Shown one piece after another: positions 24,514 through 38,200 of a stretch of DNA of 64,000 bases. A program made the translations under genes and the position numbers. Source of the stretch: Wuchereria bancrofti (taxonomy: Eukaryota; Nematoda; Chromadorea; Rhabditida; Onchocercidae); assembly GCA_005281725.1 (NCBI GenBank), contig SSBO01000009.1, positions 7,440,303 to 7,504,302 on the forward strand, in the 5' to 3' direction. A model generated the notes under the pieces. That model made no database searches and was not told the origin of the DNA. It saw only the letters and a program-made list of their open reading frames with translations. The stretch's first letter is position 1; the number at the start of each line of letters is the position of its first letter.

Positions 24514-26039
24514 AGAAAGAACTGTTACGCCCATTCTCCTCCTTTTCTCTTATTTTCCTTCAAATCTCCGAAGAAGAAAAAATAAATTTATATTGTTTAC
24601 AAAGTTATGGAAAAACATTCACATATAAGGATTCAAATAAAAAGAATAATTTTTGAATTCTGAACAATAAATTTGCACCCTTTGCACTTATATTTTATAA
24701 GTGAAATAATGTTTGATCAGAATAATTTAGGCAAATCAAAATTTGATTGCAAATTGTATAATTTGTCATTATTAATATACGATAACCGTAATTATATTGA
24801 TCTTGTGATATGATGGATTGAATAATATTGATTACGGTAATCCGTTTTAAGGTGATATTACATTTTTTTTTAAAATTTTATTTAACGAGTACAAATATTG
24901 ACTGATCGCCACAACTAAACGGATAGTGCTGCTATTTTAAATTTCTTTTCTGAAGAATCAATATGAATTTCCTACAGCGCTTGAGGAAACTTGACCTGAA
25001 TTTCAAACTTAAGTGTAAAATTACTGATTCATCATAATAAAAATTCTAATATGTACTTCTTACCAATTCAACTAATTCATTGTTTCCATTTGTACAAGAA
25101 TGTTACTGAATTAAATAGTTTTGTAAGGAAATAATTGGATCTTCCAGGTTCTAAGGGACAAAAACTTAGAGGCGAGCAGGACAGATAGATATTAAAAAAA
25201 GAAATGTGAAGTTGATAAATTTTTAGTACCATCATTTTCTTGTAGCATTTGTAGCGCCAAAAGTTTGTGTACATTGAATAAGTCAATAGCTATGCAACTG
25301 TTGCACTTATTGTTGAAATATTGGCGAAACTTTTCATTGCTCTGAAATTAGCTCAAATTTCATCATTCTTTTGCAAATGCAATATTTGTTTTTATTCGGG
25401 TCAGCAGATGCAAACTTTTGTTGCAAACTTTTTGTTATTGTTTAATTAATCAGTGGCAAAGTAACGAAGTTTAAAAATTTCTAAAATGTGCATAAGATAA
25501 AACTTTTCTCAGAACTTATTTGTCAAAGCCGATAATCTAATTATATTACGACACTCTCGATGCCTTCTAAATTCCTGTGGGTTTTTTCAGCGTAAATACC
25601 AGTAACTTTGTGGTCGGAAAATTAATAAATTAAGAATTTATGAATAAATCAGATATTAACTACAAAATGAAGTGATAAGAATTAATTCCTCTTTTTCCAT
25701 TACAACACTATATAACATTATTACTAATTGTCATCTAATTAAGTAAGGCGCAAAAGAAAAAACAAAGATTGGACAGAGCTTTTTTACTGCTACAGTGATC
25801 TATTCTCATTTTTTTATTACTTCCGCAAATAATTAATTCAAAAAATAAACAAATGGTTGACTTACTAATTGGTTAGGCTGTCAAAAAAAGCAGTCTTGAG
25901 GATTCGTTCAATGTAAACATATTATAGATTTTGCAGGATTAAAGAATTTTTGTTGACATTTCTTCAAAAAAAAGGAAAAGAAAAGAAGACAAGTTCGAAA
26001 AAGGAAAAATTATGTCAAGAAATTCAAATCGCATGAAAT

Positions 26040-26089
26040 TTGGAAGCTAAAATTGTTAAATTTTAATAAAGAACTTCTGGAGGAATGTT
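26040..26089. repeat. 50-bp direct repeat R3, copy a
   Basis: This starts ttggaagctaaaattgtta and ends gaacttctggaggaatgtt. The copy at 26248-26297 differs at about two positions. Confidence 0.85.
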
Positions 26090-26247
26090 TTATCAGTATT
26101 ACTGCTGAAGACTTAGAAGTTGAAAAATTGCTGCACTAATTTGATCAATCAAAAGCTGATCGAATAGTAAGTTGAATCATAAATGTAATAGCAAATCATA
26201 TGGCTTTGAAACACGGGGCGGTTTGCACTAGGAATTAAATAGCACTT

Positions 26248-26297
26248 TTGGAAACTAAAATTGTTAAGTTTTAATAAAGAACTTCTGGAGGAATGTT
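26248..26297. repeat. 50-bp direct repeat R3, copy b
   Basis: Second copy of R3, 208 bp downstream in the same orientation. No open reading frame spans the pair. Confidence 0.85.
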
Positions 26298-26349
26298 GAT
26301 AAAATGATAAAGAAAATTGAGTCGAAGTTTTCACAGTGTTGTTTGTGAA

Positions 26350-26399
26350 AAAGAGAGAGGGAAAAGGAGAGAGAGAGAGAGAGAAAGGGAGGAAGAGAG
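26350..26399. repeat. GA-rich microsatellite
   Basis: A purine-only run dominated by (GA)n lies just after repeat R3b. Confidence 0.85.
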
Positions 26400-27420
26400 C
26401 ATTTTACATAATAGCACAATTAAGAAAATCAGTTTTATCCTAAATCAAGAAAGAGGAGGAAGAGAGAAATGGAAGAAACGTAGCAAATGCAATTTTGTTA
26501 AAAACTGAAGAAACTGCCTTGTTTGATAGTAATGAGTGATTGAGATATTTGGAACCAACTGATCACAACTTTTGTCTAAGGCATTTTTTCCTTGCAAATT
26601 CAGTACTTCTTATTGTGTGAATAGTCAAATTACATTAATCATATTTAAATTCGCACTTTACTTTTTATTTGCAAGTAGTACCTTATTTTTCTATTCTTTT
26701 AAAAAAGTTTCGATTTTTTTTAAATTTGTCGTTTTAAAATTTGTTTTGCTTTTATGTATCAATCAGTCCTTTTTTCCATGAATTCCTTTTTTTTTGAAAA
26801 TAATTTCAGTTTTGCCTAGAATTTTGTTTAATTGCACTTACTCATTGCCATAATTAAAATTCCTTTCCTATGGTCATGATAATTCATTTTCTGAAATGTT
26901 TTAAATTAATACAGGAAATTTCTAAATTGTTAAAATAAGGGATTTAAAATATCGATCTAACTGATCTTTTTTTTCCGAAAAATGAATTATCATAACCATA
27001 TCAACTGTTCATTAATGATATCATTAAGATATCGTTTTATAGATTTGATCTATTATGTTTGAAACATCTAATCACGCTTATTGAATCAATTATGTGTCAT
27101 TAATTAATAATAGATCTGTATGAGGATACAGCATAGAGGCATGGTATGTAAGTGTTTCTTCCATTAGGTATCATTAAGCAGTATTAACCAGATTATCGCA
27201 ATTTGATTGTTCAAAAGAATTGAACTGATAAGTCCAACCTTGTGAATCCTGTAAGCACAATTTCATCAACTATTCCATTTTAATACAATTGAAGTTCGAG
27301 TGTGCATATATGGAAGTTATCTGATAATGATTATATATATATGGTTTGAAGAGATTTCTTATTGTATTTCAACGCCATATTTCTCTGTGTTTTGTGCCAC
27401 TATGATAACACGGACAGAGA

Positions 27421-27470
27421 GCGGTACAGTAATACCGCAGTAAGCAATACCGCACAGTGATACCGTACCC
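27421..27470. repeat. TACCG/CGGTA hairpin cluster
   Basis: Four TACCG or CGGTA elements fall within 45 bp. The first two form a 6-bp stem (GCGGTA...TACCGC) with a 6-nt loop, and the outer GGTAC and GTACC also pair. The block is GC-richer than its flanks. Its function is unknown. Confidence 0.5.
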
Positions 27471-29789
27471 TTAACAGGGGATTGTTATTCATGCCATTAA
27501 CTGAACTTTCAGTTCACATTTCAAGTTTAAAACATAAATGAGACAGACAGTGAGAATAATAATTCCTGATAACAAAAAAAATGCCATTTTTATTCTCTCA
27601 ATAAGTTAATGCTGTATGTTATATATCCAAGAATTCATGACAAAAATACCAATCCGGAAAACCCTTTCATTATAATTCATTCTAATTCAATCCGGAAAAT
27701 CTTTTCTAAATCATATAAATGTGAAGTTTTTAAATATATTTTAGTAAATAGATTTATCTTGCTTCGCGTAATCAGTTGAATTTTATTAAGAAAGGAGCAC
27801 GCAAAATTTTTGGAATTAAAATTTTTGTGGGCGGAAGGCATATTAACAGACGAAGCTTGAATTAGGGCTTTCTAGTCATGTTGAAGAAAAATCATTGGAA
27901 TTTTTTGAGAAAACAAACGGTATGGGCCAACAAGAGTCAGACCAATGAAAGTTTTTCCTTTCATCATGAATGGATTCTGACATTTTCTTCTTCACCTTTG
28001 TTATTAGCAAACTGCTAACTTTCATCCGATAATTTAAAATGAATCATTTATTCAAATTCAAAAAATTTAAAATGAACTATTTGCTCGAATTAATAATATT
28101 CATATAAAAAAGAACGGAAAAAGTGAATTTAAGAACTTCTTTAAGGATTTTATGAGATTGAAGTCGCATTGTTTCCATTGTAATCAATTATAATAAAAAT
28201 AGTAGTAATAGTAATAATATAGTGGAGAATTACTTAACTCTGCTTGTGCGCATCCATTTTAATATTTTTTGCATTTGAATTTCATGAGGACTTAATTTGA
28301 TTACCTAAGTTTGAGTACCAACTACAATTAAAGTCAACAGTTAAAATCGATATAAAGAAATTGTTTCCGCATAAGCCAGTTTCAAATAGAGCCAGTCCAT
28401 AAAGTACAAACATATTAATCAAAAATTTCTAATCAAATACTGCAAAAATACTAAATTGGTCAGGTTAATACGCTTAACATATACAAAGTAGTATGCAAAT
28501 TTTTGTAACTATTTCTTCTTGTATCTTGCCTTGTTTTCTCGTAGCTATTAATACGTTTTATGCATGTAATTGTTGTTAATAGTTGAATTTCATATCAATA
28601 TTTCTGCGAATCCTTAATTTTTTTTTTTGGAAAATTTAACATTATTAATATTATTAATGAAAACTTCATTTCTAAAATCAAAGAGGACCATCTGAACACA
28701 GGTGGATTAAGTGAAAATTGGAATGAACGCTTAGTGCAGTCTATAAATTAAAATAAAAACCACAAATATACATCACAATGTTTAGGCGATTTATCTCCAA
28801 AAATAGTACTAAATAATTCGCAAGAGTAATCTTCTCCCTTCTAGTTCCCCAAACAACACCACGACATGAAATTTGTCAAATTCGAAAACACAACTCTAAA
28901 GCTAATATATATATATATATAAACATAAAATCGGAGCAAATAAGACCATCCAATTTGTTAAATTAGCTTTTCTTCTTTGAAGTAATGAAAAAATCAAGTT
29001 CGCACATATTCTATAAAAGCGTCTGATCAGGAAGACTTTTTGATGGAAAATTTTAGAATCCATCTAACTATATGCACAAATCTACAAGAGATTTGTTCAA
29101 AGATTATAAATTGCGAATGTTTTTAAAACGAATAAACAACTCATTCCTTTTGTAGAACAATTTATCCAAATCATAACAAATGAAATAATTAAATTAGCAA
29201 AGAACCCTCATGCTAATAATGCTACATTGACAGAAAAGAAAATACAAACACCTGAAACTATTTTATTCATAAGATATTACAAAATAAACAATAACGAATG
29301 ACAGACAATAAAGAATATGGTAAAATGAACAAAAAACAAACAATTCTGAAATCAAGAAGAAAACGCAAATTGTTTACAAAAGTTTCAGAAATGTTTTTTT
29401 TTTTACAAAAGTTTCAGAAATGGAGAAGCACTAATCGAACCTAACAGATTGAGAAGAAAATGTAAAGGTGTTCACATTTTCGACAAAAATTGTTAAATGA
29501 AGGTTTTCGAGCACTGAAAAAAGAAGTGAAATCCTAGATGATTTGGAAATTTACCACACTGCACAAAGATGACATTACGGCGAAAGCTCTGGAAAAAATC
29601 TGAATTCCTGTGAAACTTTAAAAATCAAAATATGATATGAAATGTGAAGGGGCAGTGACTTTTAAAGGTAAATCTAATTCTCTCGGTGGTAGTCGCAAAT
29701 CAAGAACTTTCCCGTTATCAAAGACAAAAAAAGGATCATAGAACATCAAACTATGACGAAAACATTGTGGTGCTTGACCAAAGAAAAAC

Positions 29790-32357
29790 TTAATCATTAA
29801 GTATGATATCAGTATCCACAATATCCAGCGCTGTTTCCGCATCATCCAATAATTTTTCAACCGTATCACAAATGCGATAATAATCAGCTAAAGATTTCTC
29901 TTTAATTTTGAATAATCTCGTCGCAACATGTTCGGCTGAAAGGTTTCTAAGATACAATATACTTAACAAGTGTTATAAATTCCTAAAATTGTAAGGATAT
30001 CAGAACAAATTAAGGCTGTGTCAAACCACACTGCCATCGCTTATAAAATGAATTAAACACTGAGCTTATAAAAACATACCTGAATCTATAAATTTCACAA
30101 AATTTAATAGAGCAGATAATGCCTTCCAGAAAAAAAAAATAAAATTCTGATATTTGGAGTAAAAGTAAAATTACCAACTTTCATAATTAAGCAAGAAACA
30201 TTGTTGCAAAGTTTGGCTGAAAGTGAAATGAAAGCATGAAATATAAGATGACAGTTACCAAAAGTAAGCGACGAGTCAGAATCAACCATTGCTTGTTTCG
30301 TTGACAAATGTTCGACAGCTTGAGCTTTCTGTACTCCATTTATTTTCCTGAACGAGGTACTCGTAGATCTTGTTGCAGGAATTCCACAGCGGTATTTAGG
30401 TGGTAGTACGACACCACCTGGCTCGGGGGAATAGATATCTCTCCGATGTCTTCCACGGCGACGAGTCGGCAACATATGCTCTTTTATCTCCGCAGATTCA
30501 TTAGGTTCCGTATACTCCGAATCACTTTCAACTGTTTCCCTTAGGGTGGCTTCAAGTTTTGCCCGAGCAGCAGCTCTTGTACGATTATACGAAATTTTAT
30601 TCCCATTACGAGTTCCAACGAAAGTACCATTAGCTACTGGTGATGCTGTTGGTTGCACCACATTTGCATCCCGCAAAGCTTCACGTTTTGCTTTCAAACG
30701 TGCTCTAAAATATTTCTCGCTAGCCATGTAAGATAAGAATTCCACGTGTATCTTAACCATATTTCGTTATAACAGATAGTTTTAGTAACGTCTGTTAAAA
30801 AAATTGATAAAGACATGTTTTTTTTTTGAAGTACAAAACAAACTTCTCAGATTCTTTTGTTCTTGGTGTAATACAAATCACACGCTGAGCTTCTTGTTTC
30901 GTAATCATGGCATTATTGACAAACGCCGCTTCATAATTGTTACGCATTTGAATCTAATAAAGTCGTTCAAGAAAAAAAATTATACTTGAGATTGTAATGA
31001 AAAATTATACAATTAAGATATACTTCAAAAAAGAATAATACAAGAATAATAGATACTAACCAAAACTTCATCATCCTGAGCAACAAGAGACTCACCAGTA
31101 CGTGGAATCTAAAAATTCACTTTTCCATTAATTATAACAAAACCCATTATTCATGCAGCATATGTAAACAATAATATCACAATCAATCTTGCATATTAAA
31201 GCCGAGGATTCCTAGTCCCTTCATGTCATCCGTCAGAATTATTTTGAGAAGTACTGGCTATAACTCAGCAATTCCATCATCTAAAGTATTCATTATCAAT
31301 GAAATAAGGTGGAATTCTTTACAGAAACATGAATAAGGAACTTTTGATGGCTGCATCCAATTGTATCTCCTCTTCACAGGTGGTTTATCCTGCCTTGTGA
31401 AATGCATCAAGTTAAAGAACTGCCACTTTGAATCTGGCGGATCGAAACCAGCAGCAATTGCTCTGTCATGTCTACGGCGTATCTGATTATAGTAATCCAT
31501 CATGTTCTTCCATGCTACCTTGATCATATCACCTACAAAAGACATTAGTAATAGAGTGAGAAAGATATATAAGTACTACATGATTCAGAGATCGCTGATT
31601 TAATTTGGAAATGATTACTTCTAATGTTTCATTTTGCCGCTGTTTCCTTTCAGTAAGATTTGTTGCAAGAACTATAGTTCCATTTTAAAGATTGAGATTC
31701 TTATTCATAAGCACGTTTCCAGTCACATCTTGAGCGTCTAGTTATCAAGATCCCAAATGTCCTTGAAAAACGGCTTAATTTTGAAGAATTCGTTGGAAGT
31801 GGCCATATTACTTAGAGCCTTTCCCCAACCAATTTCATATGACTCTATCCCTGCATGTGTAAGAAGAGCCCAAAACGCGAATACGTGGCACATCACGTCA
31901 TATAATATTAGTTCACCATAACACCGCAATTTCATATAAGATTACTACTGACTCAGTGATTAATTTACTTGCAATTATAATTTTCTCATAGTATGACTAG
32001 AAAACAGCCACTGCATAAAAATGCAATATTTAAAACAATTTATGCAACTAACTGGTAAAAACTAAATCATCATCACTCAGTTCATGGGCTATTTCCTCAA
32101 AAGCAAGCCAACGAGCAGGAATATCGTTATATCGAGGGTCAGTGACCTGGAAAAAAAAGATGCAGTTACGATCTATATTCTTCGAAGCTATCAAGATATG
32201 GAAAACGAAAACATCACGAATTCCCAAAGTTACAAGGATTTTAGCAGATGATATAACTAAATTTTTAGTTTAAACTTACTTTCCAGATAAGCGGTCTTCT
32301 GTACACTTCCTGAACAAGCAGTGTCTTCTTTTCGTTATCCATGCCAAACATTGCCAT
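29790..32357 (-). CDS. MADF-domain protein
   Basis: The N-terminal MADF (Myb/SANT-like adaptor) domain is clear: TLLVQEVYRRPLIWKVTDP, then WLAFEEIAHELSDD, MIKVAWKNMMDYY and KWQFFNLMHF, about residues 12-100. Such domains bind DNA or partners in transcription and chromatin factors. Exons in matching phase: 32280-32357, 32053-32146, 31342-31532 (3' end uncertain), 31061-31108, 30844-30953, 30259-30719, 30179-30216, 30080-30122 and 29790-29935. They give about 402 aa. The middle is basic and probably nuclear (PTRRRGRHRRD). The C-terminal 80 residues look helical (ALSALLNFVKFIDS, LADYYRICDTVEKLLDDAET). The long exon 30259-30719 also has an ATG in frame at 30727 (MASEKYF), but phase favours its use as an internal exon. 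I cannot name the orthologue. Confidence 0.75.
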
Positions 32358-33298
32358 CTTTAGATTTTAATTTATAATTTTATACTAAACTATGCAAAAA
32401 CAAAAGCCTGAAATGAAATGGCTACAGATCGGAGAGACCTTCTACAACAGCTATAGGATCCTCAGCTTGCCACTATCATGACCGTAAGATGATAAAATCT
32501 CAAGTATTCTAATGCACAGAAAGGGTGATAGCAGTAGACCAAAATACAATTGGTACTTTCTCTGATTGAAGGCTATCGACTTTGCGAGGAATACTACCGC
32601 AACTGTCCAATCAACGATTAAGTTATCTTTAAATCATCGATGAACGAACTCTGATTACGCCTCTCACTTCCCCTTCACGAAACTCTGTTTGTATGGAGAC
32701 CACAAGAATTCCACCATGCTACCACAACCTTAGCCAACTCTGCCACCTACTTCAAACTCCCACCTGGTACCATCAGCTAACGGGCGAGAACTACATCCCT
32801 TAATCTCTCGCTCCTACGCGTCAAACCGCTCGCATACCTCAAAGCGCCAGAGAAAAATACGGCCCATGATGGACCGCGACGCAATAAAAATGGAAGCAAC
32901 AGTATAGGTAATGAGCAGTGGTCAACTACCTAAGTTTTCATATACGATATGGAGAGTCTAGCCGCCTGACTATAGAACGTTCTCGATTTAAAGACACGCA
33001 CTTCATAATATCAATAGCAGATGGCTTACGACCTGACACTGAACAGTATATCTGCTAGAACAATTGCGTATGACTAGTGCGCTTATATGTTATTATATGT
33101 GACTAGATATTCCATATGTCCATTATAATCCTGCAGCCAATGTCGACCACAACTTCTGGGTTGCAGTCCTAGTAATATCGTTTGTAACAAAACCAATCCA
33201 AACCATTTGCTGCCTCATGTGGTTGAAAGAAGATAAGACATTTATATCAACATGCGCTCACAAAATTAATGCCAATTAAGCAACAAAAAAACCACATT
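32358..33298. other. Intergenic, upstream of the MADF gene
   Basis: 940 bp between the 3' end of the ribosomal protein gene and the MADF gene start, both on the minus strand. It presumably contains the MADF promoter and the short ribosomal 3'UTR. No coding or repeat signal was seen. Confidence 0.6.
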
Positions 33299-34025
33299 TC
33301 ATATGTTCGAAGGATAAAGCATTATTCTGATACGTTTTCCCATCGCTTGTGGTGGGAGATTACGATGAAACTTAGCTCGCAGTGTGCCACCATTACCATG
33401 CACGCGTATCAATTTCCCCCATACGGCACGGACACGACTCGGTTCTTTATTCGCCGACTGGAACATAAAATTTACTCGTTGGGCTTGTATCATTGATGTA
33501 AATATGGCAAAAGGGAACTGTAAGACAAACAGGTAAAGATATCCAACGATGTTTTTTGATGCACCATCACAAACAGAATGGGTGGGTCATTGTACATGTA
33601 AAAAAAAAAGTCGTGGAGAAAAGGGAGAGGTCGAGTGGAAAGAAAACGACGCTAAAAATGCGTGACATAGATGACCGTGTGTAAAAAATATCTCATCTTC
33701 CTCCCCTTCTCTTTTATAAGGGAGAGGTAATAGCCAAGTGCACAAAACTGGCCTACTACTGATATCCAAATATGCAGATCTAATCAACAAATGCAATGAA
33801 TGCACTTACCCTGATCTTGTTACGCGCCTTGTAAACGTATAGTGCACGTTTACCAACATACCACTGGGCGTCATCCTTATTATACACACCATCCACCTTT
33901 AACAGGGCTGTATGCTCATGCTGATTCCGCTGTGAACGTTTGTAACCTGCGAATACAGCTTTAACATAAAGACGACCAGCGGGATTTGGACCATGCTGTC
34001 TAGCTTCGCCAACAGTTTTTGCCAT
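33299..34025 (-). CDS. rpl-33: 60S ribosomal protein eL33 (L35A)
   Basis: This is a component of the large cytosolic ribosomal subunit. Two exons, 33810-34025 and 33299-33457, join in phase 0 to give 124 aa, slightly longer than human L35A (110) because of an N-terminal extension. Family motifs in order: [63 protein letters not shown] and the C-terminal [13 protein letters not shown]. The ATG at 34025 follows a TCTTTTAG site by 2 nt, a likely spliced-leader acceptor. An in-frame ATG six codons upstream lies before that site and is not favoured. Confidence 0.96.
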
Positions 34026-35264
34026 AACTAAAAGACATTTCATTCAACCAGTGCTACTGCTTTCTTAGGTAAGCATCAAATTAGTAATGACTTCATACTG
34101 TATCAGTTGCATTCAGTACGTTCTACACAAGTGGAAATCATTTACAACTCAATCAAAAATACCAACCTTAAAATTGCTAAAATATAAAAATGAAGAAAAA
34201 TTAACAAAGTATAAATAAGATTAGCGACTTTAAGAAGGAATTCAATGTTGCTATTCTTTCCAACCATTTATTTCAATGAAATTCAAAAAAGCAATTTTTA
34301 AATACAGAATGGCAGAGAATTCCTCAAAAAACATAACAATACAATTAGCAGAAACACACAAAAATACTTCTTAGACAAAAATAGTAAATAAATTAATGAA
34401 GGAAGCAATTAGTCTCAACATCTGAAAAAAATTAAAAATTAGGAAAGAAACTCAATCTTTAGGGAAGAAACTCAAAAACATATCAAAAAACATTCATCTT
34501 TGCAATCCATTACATAGCATGGTATCACAAAAATAGTTATAAATTCTAACGTAGAGTAAACACATCGCCGGAAGAACACCAAAGAATGCTCATATTCTAT
34601 CAAATACAAACAGTAAACTAATAGAGTACGGTATCATTAATTGAACCCTTCAAACTGCAATAACCTTTAAAAAAATGATGTCAACAATGCAGAACATTTT
34701 AATAATTAAAATGGTTAGCGCCTAAAAGAATCATTCTCCATAAAGCAGAAATTTTAAACATAGCTACAAAACTTAAAAAACGTAACGCTCCGTTAGAGCG
34801 GTATGCAAAAATAAAGTTCCTGACATCAAATAGAATCGAAACATCATACATCCTTACTGATAAAAAATGGAAAAACAAAAGTTCCCAACAGTTTAATATG
34901 AGACGAAAGACAGATGATAATAAAGTAACTATTGAGAAGTTGCAATCCTAAGGAGTTCTAGTTTGAAGTGAAACTCAGATCAGAGTTTTTTTTTATCAAT
35001 CCAGATTTACACACACATTAATCGATGATGCTATATATATAATTTTTCGATTACTGAAAAATTTCAGGAAAAAGAGATAACAATGTCGTCCAAAGCCGGT
35101 TAGTGTTTCAAAGAACTAAATTACAGCTTCAGTGATTTCATCTTATCCGCACAACTATTGAAAACAAGCTTGTATTAACCAGTATATGGAATGATGCATT
35201 AGTAGTTAATTATTATATGCATAAATGTATTATCATTTTACACTTAGAAATTTAATAAAATTAC
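34026..35264. other. Intergenic between eL33 and SRP68
   Basis: 1.24 kb of AT-rich sequence upstream of the eL33 start and downstream of the SRP68 stop. Apart from the presumed promoter and the SRP68 3'UTR, nothing could be identified. Confidence 0.6.
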
Positions 35265-38200
35265 TTATTTCCGCCAAAACCATCCCTTTACCAAGCCTCC
35301 AATTCCTTGTTGACTCGCATCCTGTTCATCCTGCTTTGATTTGGCTCCTTTCTTTATCTTTTCATTGTTTTGCGATGTTTCCTTTTTCTCGAATCCATAG
35401 GAAGCGATCTTCGATTCCAAATTCGGCATCTGGAAATATATGCTTTTCTTGGAAGACAGTGAAGACCATTAACAATTGTCAAACAGTAGTTTAATAAAAA
35501 CTGGTGGAAATTCAGTAGATTCAGTCGTTTTCTAATATCACTAAAAATGGTACAAATAACAATGAAAGACTAACCTTTATATGATTCAAGGCTAAGTCAA
35601 AAAACATGGGTTTGTTCGGCATTGGAATGAATGAAGGAGGCACTGATATTATGCGAATATTTTGCTCTGTTTTATGCAAGTCTTTAGGTGTGATTTTACG
35701 AAATTCGTCCAAAGTATCGATGAGAGGCTAAAATATGTAATGAAAGTTACAGTAAAGTTAATTACCAACTGCAGGTTAGTTTAAAATCTTTTATTCCTAA
35801 AAACATTCGCTGATGTACGAAGTATAACAAAGCTCACCAAAAGTTATGATAAAACCACACAGACCAGTACATCGTGCTGCAATGTTAAAAGAACCATTTA
35901 AAAGAAAGCCTAAGGAATAGCAACAAAAATCAAGTCAAAATCGGAAGTATAAGTTTTAAATTCAACAAAAAATGCACCCTATTATCGAAAGTTTCTTGTT
36001 TTTCATCCCATTTGTTGCCACCTGCAGCTTCAGCAAGACGATTTGCTTGAGTAGCAAATTTTGATGCTGTTATTTGTTCATGCAAATTCTTCACATCAAC
36101 CTTAAATTCATCAATTACAATTAAGTGTATCAAAAGGAATTAGAATGAACTGTTTCAATAAAAGTTACTGAACTAAAGTTTTATAGCAAGACAATAATGA
36201 CTTCTTTTTCTACGATGAAAGGGTTTCCTTCCGCGTTTTTTAGCAGCAGTGAAGTGTTCGAAGCTCGATCTACAGCCCGATCATATAAAACATTAGCTTC
36301 ATTCCACTTTGCCAAAGCTGCATGTGCCTCGGCCAAACAGAAACATCTAAACGAAAAAATGCTAATATTGTACGGAAATGACCATACAAGCCATTCATAT
36401 TATAAAAAACTCTTATATTCGCAAAAGTACCTCGTTTTAAGAGAAAACGAATAATACATGTTTTATCTGGAAACGAGTACGTTGAAAGGAACACAAAACT
36501 ATCACCACCCTGAATAAAGTTAAAAAAATGAATAAAGCTATATAAGTTTCAGTAACATGCAGGCATCTCGAGAGCGAAAGTTTAGAGTGAAAACAATAAA
36601 TCGGTGGGTGAAAAATAAAGTGATATGAGTACTAACATTCTGATCAGGATCAAACAAATAAAGCTAGATATCCTGAAAATTTATAGAAAAAGTGAATTCA
36701 ACTATGGAAAAAAAGAAACCTGAGTGCTCGATAATATTCTGCTTTCGCTTTGTATGCTAGTTCCAAATCTTTATTTGTTGCAACACCTAGCAGTTCCAAA
36801 ATTTCACAACTGTTTTCAATCACTGTATCGCATAAACGAATCAGATCTTGTGGTTTGATTTTCTTTTCCGTCTGTGTCCTAAAAAGAAGAACCGATAATA
36901 ACATGTTACAAGTAATCATTTGTAAAAAATGCACTGCAAAATCTGATGTTATTCAGACATCTTTAAAGCATAACTTTACAATATGGAAGATGAATGAAAT
37001 ACTCTTTCATTTAGTCAAGAGATCTTAGTGAGATTATTAGATTTCAAACAGCTTACTTTGTATGTGTGATGATCATGACGTAACGTTCAATAGTTCTTTT
37101 GAGGCGCATAAATTCCAGATAAATAATAGTCAGTCGATTCGGAAATTGTTCGTCACCAATCTGAGTTTCATTATCAACTAATTTCTTCTGTTCCTCATTC
37201 AATGCTTGTATTACATCGCGGATATTGCTTAACAACTGGTCATAAAGAATCATCTGAAAGGTCATTTTTTATGGAACATATATACATCTTAATATTTATG
37301 TATATTTTCCGAAAATAATTCAGCTGCATATAATACACTTTAAAAATACATTAGTTATAAACAGCATATAGTGAGTAAGCAAGAAGACACATTAAACTAC
37401 AAAACAAGTCTTTGATCAACAAGGAATATAACTCAATGACTTTAAATCAGTTGAAATTACTGGATTACTTTGATTTCAATTTTCTCGACAAATTTACTAC
37501 GTTTGATGACAATATCAATTAAAAAAGGCTTATATCTTACAGGTTTTAGTAGTTACTTATAAAGAATTTGATCATCACTGGTATCATGAGCTGGACTTCC
37601 ACAACACCAGAATCTATTTAATGATTTCCCACAAGTGGAACTAGATGCGTAAGACAGCTAATTTTATGTTGTTGCTGAAACTAAGACGATATTACCACTT
37701 ACTCGCAAGACCTTACGCAATTCTAGTATCCCCAATGAGAAAAACACACTAAAAACTAGAAGTTCTTGCCGGATTTTTCAACAACAACGAAGAACTTAAT
37801 ATATTTAATAACAAATAGTTCCAGAATGTGTATATAGAAATCTTTCTCAAACTATGTATATGGAGTAAATAACAAATAATATTACTGTGGAACAAAAAAT
37901 AACCTTATCTTCATGAATTGTTGTTTGTACAAGCTCGTGGTCAAACTGCTCAAGAGCTTGTAAAAGGTTTCTGACATTATCATTTGTTACAGCAACTTTT
38001 TCATTACCCCATTCAATATCCTTTATATAATGCACGACAGCTTTTGTACGTAACTCCGCTATTAATTTCTGAAAACGTGTAACTGCATGAACAGGCAAAG
38101 GCAATAAAAATTAGGTTATGACATTCTTGTTGCTCTCGAATACGGAAGAATTTTAGTAAATTTTAACTAACATCAAAGTCTTCCTGTAAAACACCTTCCT

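Larger units (their letters stand above)
20606..29789. other. 9.2-kb gene-free convergent region
   Basis: This lies between the 3' ends of smk-1 (+) and the MADF gene (-). The first 350 bp are smk-1 3'UTR with AATAAA at 20933 and 20944. The rest is AT-rich and has only short frames with no family similarity (for example 21237-21542, 21584-21811, 22061-22321). It contains three sets of short direct repeats, a GA microsatellite, an AT run near 28905-28921 and a TACCG-rich hairpin cluster, each listed separately. Confidence 0.7.

Noticed and set aside
20606..29789. Possible Wolbachia-derived insertion
   Set aside because: Filarial genomes can carry such insertions, but no bacterial-type open reading frame or recognisable bacterial protein fragment was seen.
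30104..30258. C-terminal extension of the MADF long exon by read-through
   Set aside because: The frame stays open after the GTAACT donor, but the read-through peptide ends FFFSGRHYLLY. Phase-matched downstream exons give a better helical tail.
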